64,000 nt of DNA from Lentzea sp. NEAU-D7 (GTDB lineage Bacteria > Actinomycetota > Actinomycetes > Mycobacteriales > Pseudonocardiaceae): assembly GCF_026242055.1 (NCBI RefSeq), contig NZ_JAPJDL010000023.1, positions 1 to 64,000 on the forward strand. The letters are read 5' to 3'. The notes under the pieces were generated by a model. That model had not been told where the DNA came from. It saw nothing but the letters and a program-made list of their open reading frames with translations, and searched no databases. Positions within the stretch are counted from its first letter, which is position 1. Each line of letters begins with the position of its first letter. The position numbers and the translations under genes were made by a program. Shown one piece after another: positions 1 through 6,985 of the stretch.

Positions 1-23
1 CCCTCGCCCTTCGTCGTTCGTCG

Positions 24-569
24 TCACCGCAGCCAGGGATCGGCCTCGACCACCGGCAGGGCGTTCCACCAGCGGGCCCGAGCCCAGGTGGCCGCTGCGG
101 CCGCAGCGGCCACCGCGATCAGCAGGGAGGGCGTAGACCACGTGGTGGTCGATGACCGGGTTGGTCGACATCGTGGGCTCTGCGGCCGAGGTGTGCCGCG
201 CGGCGGCCATTCGGCGACCCACATCAGCAGCATCATCACCGCGCCGGCGGCGGCCGCGATCAGCAGGCCGACGCCGAGCACCGGCGCCACGCCGATCGCG
301 AGCAGCCCGGCCATGAACAGCACGTCGGCCCACCAGGCTTTGGCGATGTCGTGGAACACCGACTCGAACGGCCCGACGGCGACCCGGCTGAGGAAGCCCT
401 TCGTGGGCGATCCTCCCTCGAACCACGCGTTCCCGGGCTGTGTCGCCGCGCAGCCCAGACCGAACGCCTTGTCGGCGAACGCTCAGAGGAACAGCAAACC
501 GGTCGCGATGCGCAGCACCGCCGGGGAAGCGGCACCCGTTCCAGTTCTCCGGCGGATGCGGGTGGTCAC
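24..569 (-). pseudogene. Decayed DoxX-like membrane protein gene
   Basis: Read on the minus strand from a GTG at 569, which overlaps the TGA of the upstream nitroreductase (GTGA), this frame gives a membrane protein resembling the DoxX/DoxD family: VLRIATGLLFL, then an in-frame TGA (483-485) where family members have Trp (LLFLWAFADKAFGLG), then FHDIAKAWWADVLFMAGLL and two hydrophobic helices. Beyond MLLMWVAEWPP the text becomes nonsense for about 25 codons, while a neighbouring frame reads AAEPTMSTNPVIDHHVVYA, and the original frame then resumes with LLIAVAAAAAAATWARARWW. That pattern needs one indel near 186-205 and a compensating one near 124-132 (a CCC run). One nonsense plus two shifts make this a pseudogene, or a cluster of sequencing errors. 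DoxX proteins are usually redox-linked membrane proteins; no function is expected here. Confidence 0.7.
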
Positions 570-1558
570 CGCTCCTGGTCTCGAAGAAGATCGATGACGG
601 GGCGGCGGGGTGTGGCCGGCAGCGGATCGGCGTTGAACGCGGCCCAGCCCACGCGGATCACGAGCTGCGGGCAGGTCGAACCGCCGAGCACCTCGTCGCG
701 CACCAGCTCCCTCGTCTCCACGACCTCCAGCGGCTGGCTCAGCGGACAGGACGCGAGGCCCGCGGAGGTCGCCTCCAGCAGAACGGCGCTCGTCGCCTCC
801 CCGGCCCGCAGCCGGGAGAGGTCGTCGTCGGACGAGGTGCTGAGCAGGATCAGGGAGCCCGCGTCCTCGCCGAGCACGGCGGGTCCGCCCTGCAGCAGGG
901 CACCCGGCGCGAACTCGCGCATGCGCAGGTCGCCGTAGTGGTGGGAACCGGCCGGGATGTTCGCGGCGGGAACGCCGGCGGACGCGCCGGGGTACACGCC
1001 GCTCCACTCGCGGATCTCCGCGCGGTAGGCGGGATCGGTGCCCTGGACGTCGGCGGCCTTGCCGATGGCGATCAGGAGCTCGTCGCGCGCCTTGCCCGTG
1101 GCGACGTGGGCGTCCACGCCCTCCGCCCGGGCTGTGTCGACGAGCTGGTCCAGGAGCTCGTCGGGGGCGGGCCACGAGGAGAAGGCGCGCCGGTCGGTGC
1201 GCCTGCGGGGGATCGCGGAGGCGAGCGCCACGTGCGACTCGCGTGGTTCCATCGGTTCGAACTCGATCGCGGCCAGGTGATCGGGTTGCGCGCGGTTCGG
1301 CAGGCGGTGGACCTTGGCGCGCCAGCCGAGCGCCGCCAGTCCCACCCGCAGGTGGTGCAGCGCGGCTCCGCAGCTGATGACCAGGTCCGCGCCGAGCGGG
1401 TCGGTCGCGGGCAGCGCGCGGGTCCGGTCGGCGTGCAGGTGCAGGCTGTGCGCACCCACCTCCCAGCGCCACGGCTGGGAGTTGTGCACCGACGGCGCGC
1501 GACAGGCCAGCGCCACCGCCGCTCGCACCGTTGCCTCGTCGGGCTTACCGCGGTTCAT
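566..1558 (-). CDS. Acg-family nitroreductase-like flavoprotein
   Basis: A 330-residue protein with the Acg/Rv2032-type layout: the N-terminal half begins with the family signature ACRAPSVHNSQPWRWEV, and both halves resemble NAD(P)H nitroreductase folds. Acg proteins are atypical nitroreductases that bind FMN and cover it with a lid; in mycobacteria they belong to the DosR hypoxia regulon. The start at 1558 is chosen because GGAGGTGAG lies a few bases upstream of the ATG and homology begins directly after it; the frame stays open upstream to 1657 but without family-like sequence. The stop overlaps the GTG of the decayed DoxX-like gene, so the two were one operon. The neighbouring stress protein and CBS proteins support a dormancy or redox role. 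Confidence 0.85.
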   Translation of the reverse strand: MNRGKPDEATVRAAVALACRAPSVHNSQPWRWEVGAHSLHLHADRTRALPATDPLGADLVISCGAALHHLRVGLAALGWRAKVHRLPNRAQPDHLAAIEFEPMEPRESHVALASAIPRRRTDRRAFSSWPAPDELLDQLVDTARAEGVDAHVATGKARDELLIAIGKAADVQGTDPAYRAEIREWSGVYPGASAGVPAANIPAGSHHYGDLRMREFAPGALLQGGPAVLGEDAGSLILLSTSSDDDLSRLRAGEATSAVLLEATSAGLASCPLSQPLEVVETRELVRDEVLGGSTCPQLVIRVGWAAFNADPLPATPRRPVIDLLRDQER

Positions 1559-1620
1559 CCCGCTCACCTCCACGTAGAAGTCCTGTCGTTGAAACTCGCA
1601 GCACCGGCGGCCGCTGATGA

Positions 1621-1634
1621 GGGCCCTGCGTCCC
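1621..1634 (-). promoter_or_regulatory. Possible DosR/DevR-type box upstream of the Acg-like gene
   Basis: On the minus strand this reads GGGACGCAGGGCCC, which fits the DosR core GGGACTWWAGTCCC in the first five bases and four of the last five. It sits 63-76 bases upstream of the Acg-like start. A short hairpin (TCCCGG-N5-CCGGGA, 1631-1647) overlaps it just past the universal stress protein stop and may instead act as a terminator. GC-rich DNA makes chance matches common, so the main support is the gene set around it. Confidence 0.3.
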
Positions 1635-1657
1635 GGCTTCACCGGGACCGGCACCAC

Positions 1658-2077
1658 TCACCGCAGCATCAGAGGACCGGAGTGCCGCTCGTCGTCGACC
1701 GGCACCACCACGACGGGGCACCGCGCGTGGCGCAGGCAGTGGGTGGTGACCGAACTGAAGACCAGCACGTCCCGCCTGAGATGACCGGCTTCGCCGACGA
1801 CGAGGCTCGACGCGCCCTGGGACAGCTCGACCAGCACCGGTCCCGGGGCACCGTGCGGTGTCGCCAGTTCCACCTCGACGCCGTCGGTGTCCGGCCCGAG
1901 TGACTCCAGTGCCACCCGCAGCTCTTCCTTGTGCGGCGCCTCGAAGCCCAGCTGGCACACGCCTGCCGCGAGCACGGAAGCGTTGGTGCGCTTGGCTTCC
2001 CCTACCGCCCAGGCCAGTGCGGCCCGAGCTGCCGGTGACTTGTCGACACCGACGATGATGCGTGACTTTGCGCTCAT
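1658..2077 (-). CDS. Universal stress protein (UspA family)
   Basis: A 139-residue single-domain UspA protein. It opens with SRIIVGVDKSPAARAALAWA, the usual first beta-strand and helix, and ends with the ATP-binding type motif VGEAGHLRRDVLVFSSVTTHCLRHARCPVVVV (only partly canonical: the common G-x2-G-x9-G-S/T loop is weak). The start at 2077 gives the normal family length; the frame is open upstream without homology. It lies between the Acg-like nitroreductase and divergent CBS genes, as in actinobacterial hypoxia regulons. A direct repeat of GGGTCCT (2113-2119 and 2121-2127) lies just upstream and could be a regulator site. Confidence 0.88.
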   Translation of the reverse strand: MSAKSRIIVGVDKSPAARAALAWAVGEAKRTNASVLAAGVCQLGFEAPHKEELRVALESLGPDTDGVEVELATPHGAPGPVLVELSQGASSLVVGEAGHLRRDVLVFSSVTTHCLRHARCPVVVVPVDDERHSGPLMLR

Positions 2078-2237
2078 GACTCCAGCGTGCTGGCGACGAG
2101 TGCTCCGGCGCAGGGTCCTTGGGTCCTGACTCGGGAGGTCGGAACGCCCGGTCCACCCGCGCCCTTGGCAGGTGTGAGGGGGCCGGTGCGGCGTGAAGGC
2201 TGGGAGGCACAGGAACCGAAGATCGCCGGAGGGTGTC

Positions 2238-2924
2238 ATGCGTGAACCGACAGTCGCCTCGCTGATGACTCGTGAGGTGATCACCGCGGACGTCGGGAGC
2301 TCCTTCAAGGAGCTCGTGCAGCTGTTGGAGGAGAACAGGATCAGCGCGGTCCCCGTGCTCGACGGCGGCTACCCCGTCGGCGTGGTGTCGGAGGCCGACC
2401 TGATGCCCAAGGAGGAGTTCCGCGGCGGCACCGAGGACGCGCCCGGGATGTTCGCGGGCCGGCCCGCCAAACACCGGTGGGAGCAGGCGAGCGGGGTGAC
2501 CGCCCGCGACGTGATGACGTCACCGGTGAGGAGCGTCGCGCCCGGCCTCTCCGCGAGCGCGGCGGCACGGGAACTGGCCGCGGCGGGGGTGCGCAGGCTG
2601 TTCGTCATGGACTCCGACGGCGCGCTTGTCGGCGTGTTGTCCCGCCGCGACCTGTTGAAGCTCTTCCTGCGCGAGGACGACGAGCTGCGCACGGCGATTC
2701 GTGACGAGATCTTCGGCCGGGTGCTGTGGGTGGACCCGAGCACCGTCGACGTCGAGGTGACCGGCGGAGTGGTGACGCTGGAGGGACAGCTGGAGCGCCA
2801 GAGCGAGGTCGAGATCGCCGAGCACCTCGTGCGCGCCCTGCCGGGCGTGGTGGACGTGCACAACCAGCTGCGGTGCGGGTGGAACGACACCGCGCACCCG
2901 CGCCAGACCGAGATCTTCGGCTGA
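2238..2924 (+). CDS. CBS-pair protein with C-terminal BON domain
   Basis: A 228-residue cytoplasmic protein. Residues about 1-60 and 90-155 form two CBS motifs (VASLMTREVITADVGSSFKE; TARDVMTSPVRSVAPG), the adenosyl-ligand sensing pair seen in Hrp1-type hypoxia proteins. Residues about 160-220 look like a BON domain (VDVEVTGGVVTLEGQLER). The ATG at 2238 is preceded by GGAGGGTG. It is divergent from the universal stress gene and is followed nine bases later by a second CBS-BON gene, so the two are probably co-transcribed. The ligand and partner cannot be told from sequence. Confidence 0.88.
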   Translation: MREPTVASLMTREVITADVGSSFKELVQLLEENRISAVPVLDGGYPVGVVSEADLMPKEEFRGGTEDAPGMFAGRPAKHRWEQASGVTARDVMTSPVRSVAPGLSASAAARELAAAGVRRLFVMDSDGALVGVLSRRDLLKLFLREDDELRTAIRDEIFGRVLWVDPSTVDVEVTGGVVTLEGQLERQSEVEIAEHLVRALPGVVDVHNQLRCGWNDTAHPRQTEIFG

Positions 2925-2933
2925 GGGAGCGAC

Positions 2934-3554
2934 ATGCGCATCCGAGACGTGATGACCACCGACGTCGTGGTCGTCGAACCGGACACCCCGGCACGTGAGG
3001 CGGCCCGTCTGCTCGCCGGGCGCGGGTTCACCGCGCTGCCCGTCGTCGACGCCTTCGGCGGCCTGGCCGGCGTCGTGGGCGAGGCCGAGCTGCTGCGGGA
3101 CCGCCTGCCGCAGGACCCTAGGTGGCTCGTCCACGGTGAACCCGCCGAAGCGAGGCAGCAGCCCGCGGAGGTGGTGGCCCAGGTGATGAGGAAGCCGGCG
3201 GTGACGGTGAGCCCGAACGCGGACCTCGCCGAGGCCGCGGACCTGATGCTCCAGCACGGGGTGCGCAGCGTGCCGGTCGTGCACGAGGGACGCCTGGTGG
3301 GAATCGTGACGCGCCGCGACATGCTCGGCGCCATCAGCCGCGCGGACCGGGTCGTCGAGGCGGAGATCCGCAACCGGCTCGGCGTGGTCGGCGGTCCGCG
3401 GCGGTGGAAGGTCGCGGTCACCGGCGGGAAGGTGTCCGTTGTGGACAAGGGCGGCAGCGCCACCGAACGTCACGTCGCCGACGTGCTGATCCGCGCGATC
3501 GCAGGTGTGACCGACGTGGAGTTCACCACCGAACCCGTGCCCGCGGGCGGCTGA
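2934..3554 (+). CDS. Second CBS-pair protein with BON-like C-terminus
   Basis: A 206-residue paralogue of the preceding gene. CBS 1 starts at residue 1 (MRIRDVMTTDVVVVEPDTPA) and CBS 2 near residue 80 (VMRKPAVTVSPNADLAEAAD). The last 50 residues (WKVAVTGGKVSVVDKGG) look like a shortened BON domain. The start at 2934 has GAGGGAGCG just upstream and leaves a nine-base gap to the first CBS gene, indicating one operon. Tandem CBS-BON genes beside stress-protein genes are frequent in actinobacteria. Confidence 0.87.
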   Translation: MRIRDVMTTDVVVVEPDTPAREAARLLAGRGFTALPVVDAFGGLAGVVGEAELLRDRLPQDPRWLVHGEPAEARQQPAEVVAQVMRKPAVTVSPNADLAEAADLMLQHGVRSVPVVHEGRLVGIVTRRDMLGAISRADRVVEAEIRNRLGVVGGPRRWKVAVTGGKVSVVDKGGSATERHVADVLIRAIAGVTDVEFTTEPVPAGG

Positions 3555-3571
3555 CGACGACATGGCGGCCG

Positions 3572-3596
3572 GGCGTCCTGCACACGTCAGGACGCC
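3572..3596. terminator. Hairpin terminator between convergent genes
   Basis: A perfect nine-base stem GGCGTCCTG / CAGGACGCC closes a seven-base loop. It lies in the 79-base gap between the end of the second CBS gene and the end of the convergent ferritin-like gene, so it can serve both directions. There is no U-tract, which is common in high-GC actinomycetes. Confidence 0.65.
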
Positions 3597-3633
3597 GGCA
3601 GCACGGCCGCGCCGCGGATCCACTCCCGGCCGG

Positions 3634-5016
3634 TCAGGCCCGCAGGCTGGGCGGCACGTACTCGAACGTCGGGCCCGCTGTCGCCGTCCCGTCCTCCAGC
3701 GGCGTCGTCATCAGTGCCTGGGCCTGGGCTTTGACCTGGTACATCGTGCCCACGGTGGCGCCGAGGCGAGCGGGTTCGCCGTTGAACGCCTCCTCCAGCT
3801 GCCGCAACAGCAGGCAGTAGGTGGCGTTGAACCGCTCCTGGGCCACGCGGATCTCGCTGCCCTCCGGGTGGTCGGCCGTGCGGGGGTTCGGCCGCATGGG
3901 CATGACCGCGTCGAAGTCGACCGCGATCGGTTCCCCGGTCGGACCGGACCGCGGCGTGTCGCCGGTCTGGTAGCGCCGGCCGTGCCTGAGCTCCTGGAAC
4001 CGGTAGTAGTGCGCCACCTCGTCCCGTTCGGGGTGGAAGACGTCGCGGTCGCCGTCCCAGACGTCGGTGCGCCCGGCTCCCTCGCCCTGCTCGGTGATCT
4101 CGGTCAGCGCCGCCAGCGCGGACTTCAGGTCGTGCACCGGGATGACCGCGCCGCCACCGCCGCGCAGGTGGAACTCGCCGACCTGCCGGGCCGGGTCCCC
4201 GGTGAAGACGGCGTCCTCGCCCAGTTCGTCGCACAGCCAGCGGATCCCCGCTTCGACGGCGGCGTAGAACTGCCCGATCGTTTCGTACCCGTCCGCCTCG
4301 GGCGGTGCGCCCACCGGAGCGGGCTGCTCGATCCGCGAGAACAGCTCCAGGGCCTCATGCCCGAACGGGACGAGCTGGACCTGCAGGGACCGGTCGCCGT
4401 GGGGCAGCGGGTGCGGGTACGGCGGCAGCAGCTCGGGGGTGTCGAGCCTGGGCTCGCCGCCGACCGCGTTGAGCAGGTTCGCCGCGAGCGCCAGGTGCAG
4501 CATCTCCTCCGCGAGCACGCTGCCGACCACCTGCACGGCCTCGGCGTTGCGGCCGGGGTCCAGCGAGTACAGCGCACACAGGTACGGCGGGATGGTCGCG
4601 TGCTCCAGCTCGATCGCCCACTGCAGGTGGCGGCGGAGGTCCTCGACGGTCCTGATCGCGCCACCAGAGGGCTGCAGTTCGGCCACGACGCGGTAGGAGG
4701 CGGGGTCCGAGGTGATGTGCAGACCGGGATCGTCGAACATCCGCTGCAGCGAGGCACGCCACTCGGCGTTGACGACGGCCCTGTCCAGAGCGGTCCCGGA
4801 GCTCCACTCCGCGACGTGCACGAACCGCACGTCCGGGCCGTCGGCGAGCGGCCTGTGCAGGCGGGAGCGCACGAAGCCGGGCTGGGCCGACATGATCCGC
4901 GCGTTCTCGCGGTACACGTCGACGAAGTGCTCGGCCTCGCCGGCCGGCACGGTGTAGTTCTTGATCACGACGACCGGCTCGCCGGTGCCGGTGCTCGTTT
5001 CCAGGGAGTGGCTCAC
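3634..5016 (-). CDS. ABM domain fused to VioB/RebD-type ferritin-like protein
   Basis: A 460-residue two-part protein. Residues about 12-110 resemble an antibiotic-biosynthesis-monooxygenase (ABM) alpha/beta barrel (VVVIKNYTVPAGEAEHFVDV, then AEWSSGTALDRA). Residues about 120-450 match the ferritin-like domain family of iminophenyl-pyruvate dimer synthases such as VioB and RebD: HLQWAIELEHATIPPYLCAL and SVLAEEMLHLALAANLLNAVGG carry the E-x6-Y and E-x2-H spacing expected for a di-iron site. In violacein and rebeccamycin pathways this domain couples two imine molecules. Here no tryptophan-oxidase partner lies nearby, so the substrate is unknown. The start is a GTG at 5016 with no clear ribosome site; an earlier start cannot be excluded. 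Confidence 0.75.
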   Translation of the reverse strand: MSHSLETSTGTGEPVVVIKNYTVPAGEAEHFVDVYRENARIMSAQPGFVRSRLHRPLADGPDVRFVHVAEWSSGTALDRAVVNAEWRASLQRMFDDPGLHITSDPASYRVVAELQPSGGAIRTVEDLRRHLQWAIELEHATIPPYLCALYSLDPGRNAEAVQVVGSVLAEEMLHLALAANLLNAVGGEPRLDTPELLPPYPHPLPHGDRSLQVQLVPFGHEALELFSRIEQPAPVGAPPEADGYETIGQFYAAVEAGIRWLCDELGEDAVFTGDPARQVGEFHLRGGGGAVIPVHDLKSALAALTEITEQGEGAGRTDVWDGDRDVFHPERDEVAHYYRFQELRHGRRYQTGDTPRSGPTGEPIAVDFDAVMPMRPNPRTADHPEGSEIRVAQERFNATYCLLLRQLEEAFNGEPARLGATVGTMYQVKAQAQALMTTPLEDGTATAGPTFEYVPPSLRA

Positions 5017-5106
5017 GTCCAGGAAGACCGGACAGGCCCCGGTTCTGTGACAGCAGCACGCCGATGAGCGCGTCGTTCTGCTGCTCCGTCCTCATCGATG
5101 ACGTGC

Positions 5107-5802
5107 CTACCGCGCGGGGACCTCTCCGGTCCGCGCGCACCCGGCGGTGAGGACGACTGTCGCGGCGACGAGCTGCCAGGCGGTGATCGCGTAGACGGAG
5201 CCGCGTTCCCACGTCCCGGCGGCGAACAGCACGGACGTCCCGGAGGTGGTGGCGAAGCCCAGCGCGAGCAGCGAGGTGAGGCCGATGCCGCCCAGCGTGA
5301 AGCCCGCGATCCGGGCGAAGCGGGTCCGGGCGTGGCCGCGGAGCAGGAGAGCCGCCGCGATGGTCGCGAGGTTGCCGCCGAGGATGGCCATCACCGCGCC
5401 GGTGGGGTGCAGGAGCGCGGCGGCGCCGTCAGCGCGATCGCTGTGGAAGGTGCCGACCAGCCCGTTGCCGATCGCGTGCACGACCGCCAGCGCCAGGAAG
5501 GCCCACCGCCCCCGGCCACCGGGGAGAGCCCGCACCAGGAACACCGCTCCGAGCAGGTAGAAGAGGCCCTGGTGCAGGAAGCCGAGGTTCATGACCTCCG
5601 CCAGGGGAGAGTCGATCCGCCGCTCGTCGAGGGGGTCCTCCCGCACGGCGCCGAGATCGCTGATGTAGTCGCGCGTGTAGCTGTAGCCCGGGAACGCGGA
5701 CGCCGCGACGGCCTCTGAGATCAGGTACCAGGTGCTTCCCAGTGCCCACAGCGTCGCGGCGGTGATCAGCGGTTCCCGTCGCAGCTCGCCCGCTCGCGCC
5801 AT
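5107..5802 (-). CDS. DUF998 integral membrane protein
   Basis: A 231-residue protein with about six hydrophobic helices (for example LWALGSTWYLISEAVAASAF, GLFYLLGAVFLVRAL, LTSLLALGFATTSG). The stretch YSYTRDYISDLGAV is characteristic of DUF998 proteins, which have no assigned reaction. The ATG at 5802 is set by GGAGGAGCG seven bases upstream; the frame continues upstream to 5916 without homology. It lies downstream of the ferritin-like gene's upstream region on the same strand, separated from the IniB-like gene by a terminator, so it is probably a unit of its own. Confidence 0.82.
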   Translation of the reverse strand: MARAGELRREPLITAATLWALGSTWYLISEAVAASAFPGYSYTRDYISDLGAVREDPLDERRIDSPLAEVMNLGFLHQGLFYLLGAVFLVRALPGGRGRWAFLALAVVHAIGNGLVGTFHSDRADGAAALLHPTGAVMAILGGNLATIAAALLLRGHARTRFARIAGFTLGGIGLTSLLALGFATTSGTSVLFAAGTWERGSVYAITAWQLVAATVVLTAGCARTGEVPAR

Positions 5803-5933
5803 TTTCGCTCCTCCACCGCACCGGTCACCCGGTCGGTGTCCTCGAGGGAATTCTGCCGGGTCCGGTGGCGGTGCCGCTGTGTGGTCGAGCGGCGCCGGCC
5901 GGGTCGCCTCCGACATGGACTCGCGAACGCGGG

Positions 5934-5966
5934 AAGGCCGCCCCGGAGCGCGGTCGGGGCGGCCTT
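5934..5966 (-). terminator. Terminator of the IniB-like gene
   Basis: A perfect 12-base stem (AAGGCCGCCCCG / CGGGGCGGCCTT) around a nine-base loop. It starts 13 bases past the stop of the minus-strand IniB-like gene. Confidence 0.75.
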
Positions 5967-5978
5967 GCGAGCGGTGGG

Positions 5979-6830
5979 TCAGAGGCTCAGGTCGAGGTCG
6001 TTGAGCACGCCGCCGACGTTGACGTCGCCGAGCTCGCCGGAGATGTCGCCGATCTTGCCGATGTCGCCGACGTGGCCGACGCCGGTCACGTCACCGAGGT
6101 TGCCGGCCTGCGACACGACGTCGCCGACGTTGCCGACCTGCTCGAGCGACAGGTCGTTGCCCGTCACGTTGCCGACGGCGGAGGTGATGTCGCCGCTGAG
6201 CACGTCCTCGACGCCCAGGTCACCGGTGTGGGTGTTGCCGGTGACGTCGCCGACCACGTCGGTGACGTGGGTGGTGTCGAGCACGTCGGTGCCGTTGCTG
6301 AGGTTGCCGACGGTGTCGGTCACCTCGAGGTCGGTGACGGTCTTCGTGACGTCGGTGATCTCGGTCGCCGGGACGACGTCGAGCGCGGTGGACGGGTCGC
6401 CGAGCACGTCGAAGCCGGTGGTGACGCCGTGCACGGCGGCCGTCAGGCCCGAGACCGCGCCGAGGACCGTGTTGTCGTCGACCTGCTGGCCGGTGGTGTT
6501 CTGCAGCGTGCTCATCAGGTCGAGCTGCTGGTCCAGGTCGAGGCCGGAGATCGCCGAGCCGAAGTCACCGAGGGAGGTGACCGGGGCGAAGTCGAGCACG
6601 AGCGGCAGCAGCTCCTGGATGTCCGCCGGGTGCACGTCACCGAGACCGGCCGAGTCGAGCGAGCCCTGAGGGTCGAGCTGGAAGGCAGACCGGGCGTCGG
6701 GGTCGCTGAGCAGGTTGAGGGTGAAGTCGTGCAGCGTCTGGGGCAGGTCCACGTCGAACTCCAGGTGCGTCGTTGTGCTGGTGCCACTGAAAGCTACGGA
6801 GAGCGGGACGTTCGCCACATCGGGTGACAT
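5979..6830 (-). CDS. IniB N-terminal-domain protein with Asp/Gly-Val repeats
   Basis: A 283-residue protein. Residues about 28-80 (PQTLHDFTLNLLSDPDARSA, then ADIQELLPLVLDF) fit the IniB N-terminal domain known from the mycobacterial isoniazid-inducible iniBAC locus. The rest is low-complexity: short units built on GDV, TDV and GNV (for example NVGDVVSQAGNLGDVTGVGH) with a very acidic, Thr- and Val-rich composition and no cysteine. There is no obvious signal peptide. The dynamin-like partners IniA and IniC do not follow; a terminator does. The start at 6830 is the best ATG before the domain, but its ribosome site is weak. It is divergent from a LuxR-type ATPase regulator, the same arrangement as iniB with IniR in mycobacteria. 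Confidence 0.75.
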   Translation of the reverse strand: MSPDVANVPLSVAFSGTSTTTHLEFDVDLPQTLHDFTLNLLSDPDARSAFQLDPQGSLDSAGLGDVHPADIQELLPLVLDFAPVTSLGDFGSAISGLDLDQQLDLMSTLQNTTGQQVDDNTVLGAVSGLTAAVHGVTTGFDVLGDPSTALDVVPATEITDVTKTVTDLEVTDTVGNLSNGTDVLDTTHVTDVVGDVTGNTHTGDLGVEDVLSGDITSAVGNVTGNDLSLEQVGNVGDVVSQAGNLGDVTGVGHVGDIGKIGDISGELGDVNVGGVLNDLDLSL

Positions 6831-6879
6831 GCAGGGTCTCGTTCGGGGTGCGGTGATCGGGGATCTGCTCCACGCCGAG

Positions 6880-6895
6880 TAGGGGTATAGGGGTA
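6880..6895. promoter_or_regulatory. Tandem 8-base direct repeat in the IniB/regulator gap
   Basis: TAGGGGTA occurs twice in immediate tandem between the start of the IniB-like gene (6830) and the likely start of the divergent LuxR-type ATPase (6986). Position and repeat structure suit an activator site acting on the IniB-like promoter; no experimental consensus is known to me for this family. Confidence 0.35.
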
Positions 6896-6985
6896 ACTCC
6901 CGATCTTGGGGCCGTGACCAAACCTGAACGGGTGACGCTCCGAAGTACAGATGAACCCGTCGGCCACCAGGAGGTGCACGCGCCC

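Noticed and set aside
88-938. Plus-strand frames at 88-597 and 351-938
   Set aside because: They lie opposite the decayed DoxX-like gene and the nitroreductase, and their translations show no family features.
2113-2127. GGGTCCT direct repeat as a second DosR box
   Set aside because: It is a direct, not inverted, repeat and misses the core GGGAC...GTCCC in at least three positions.
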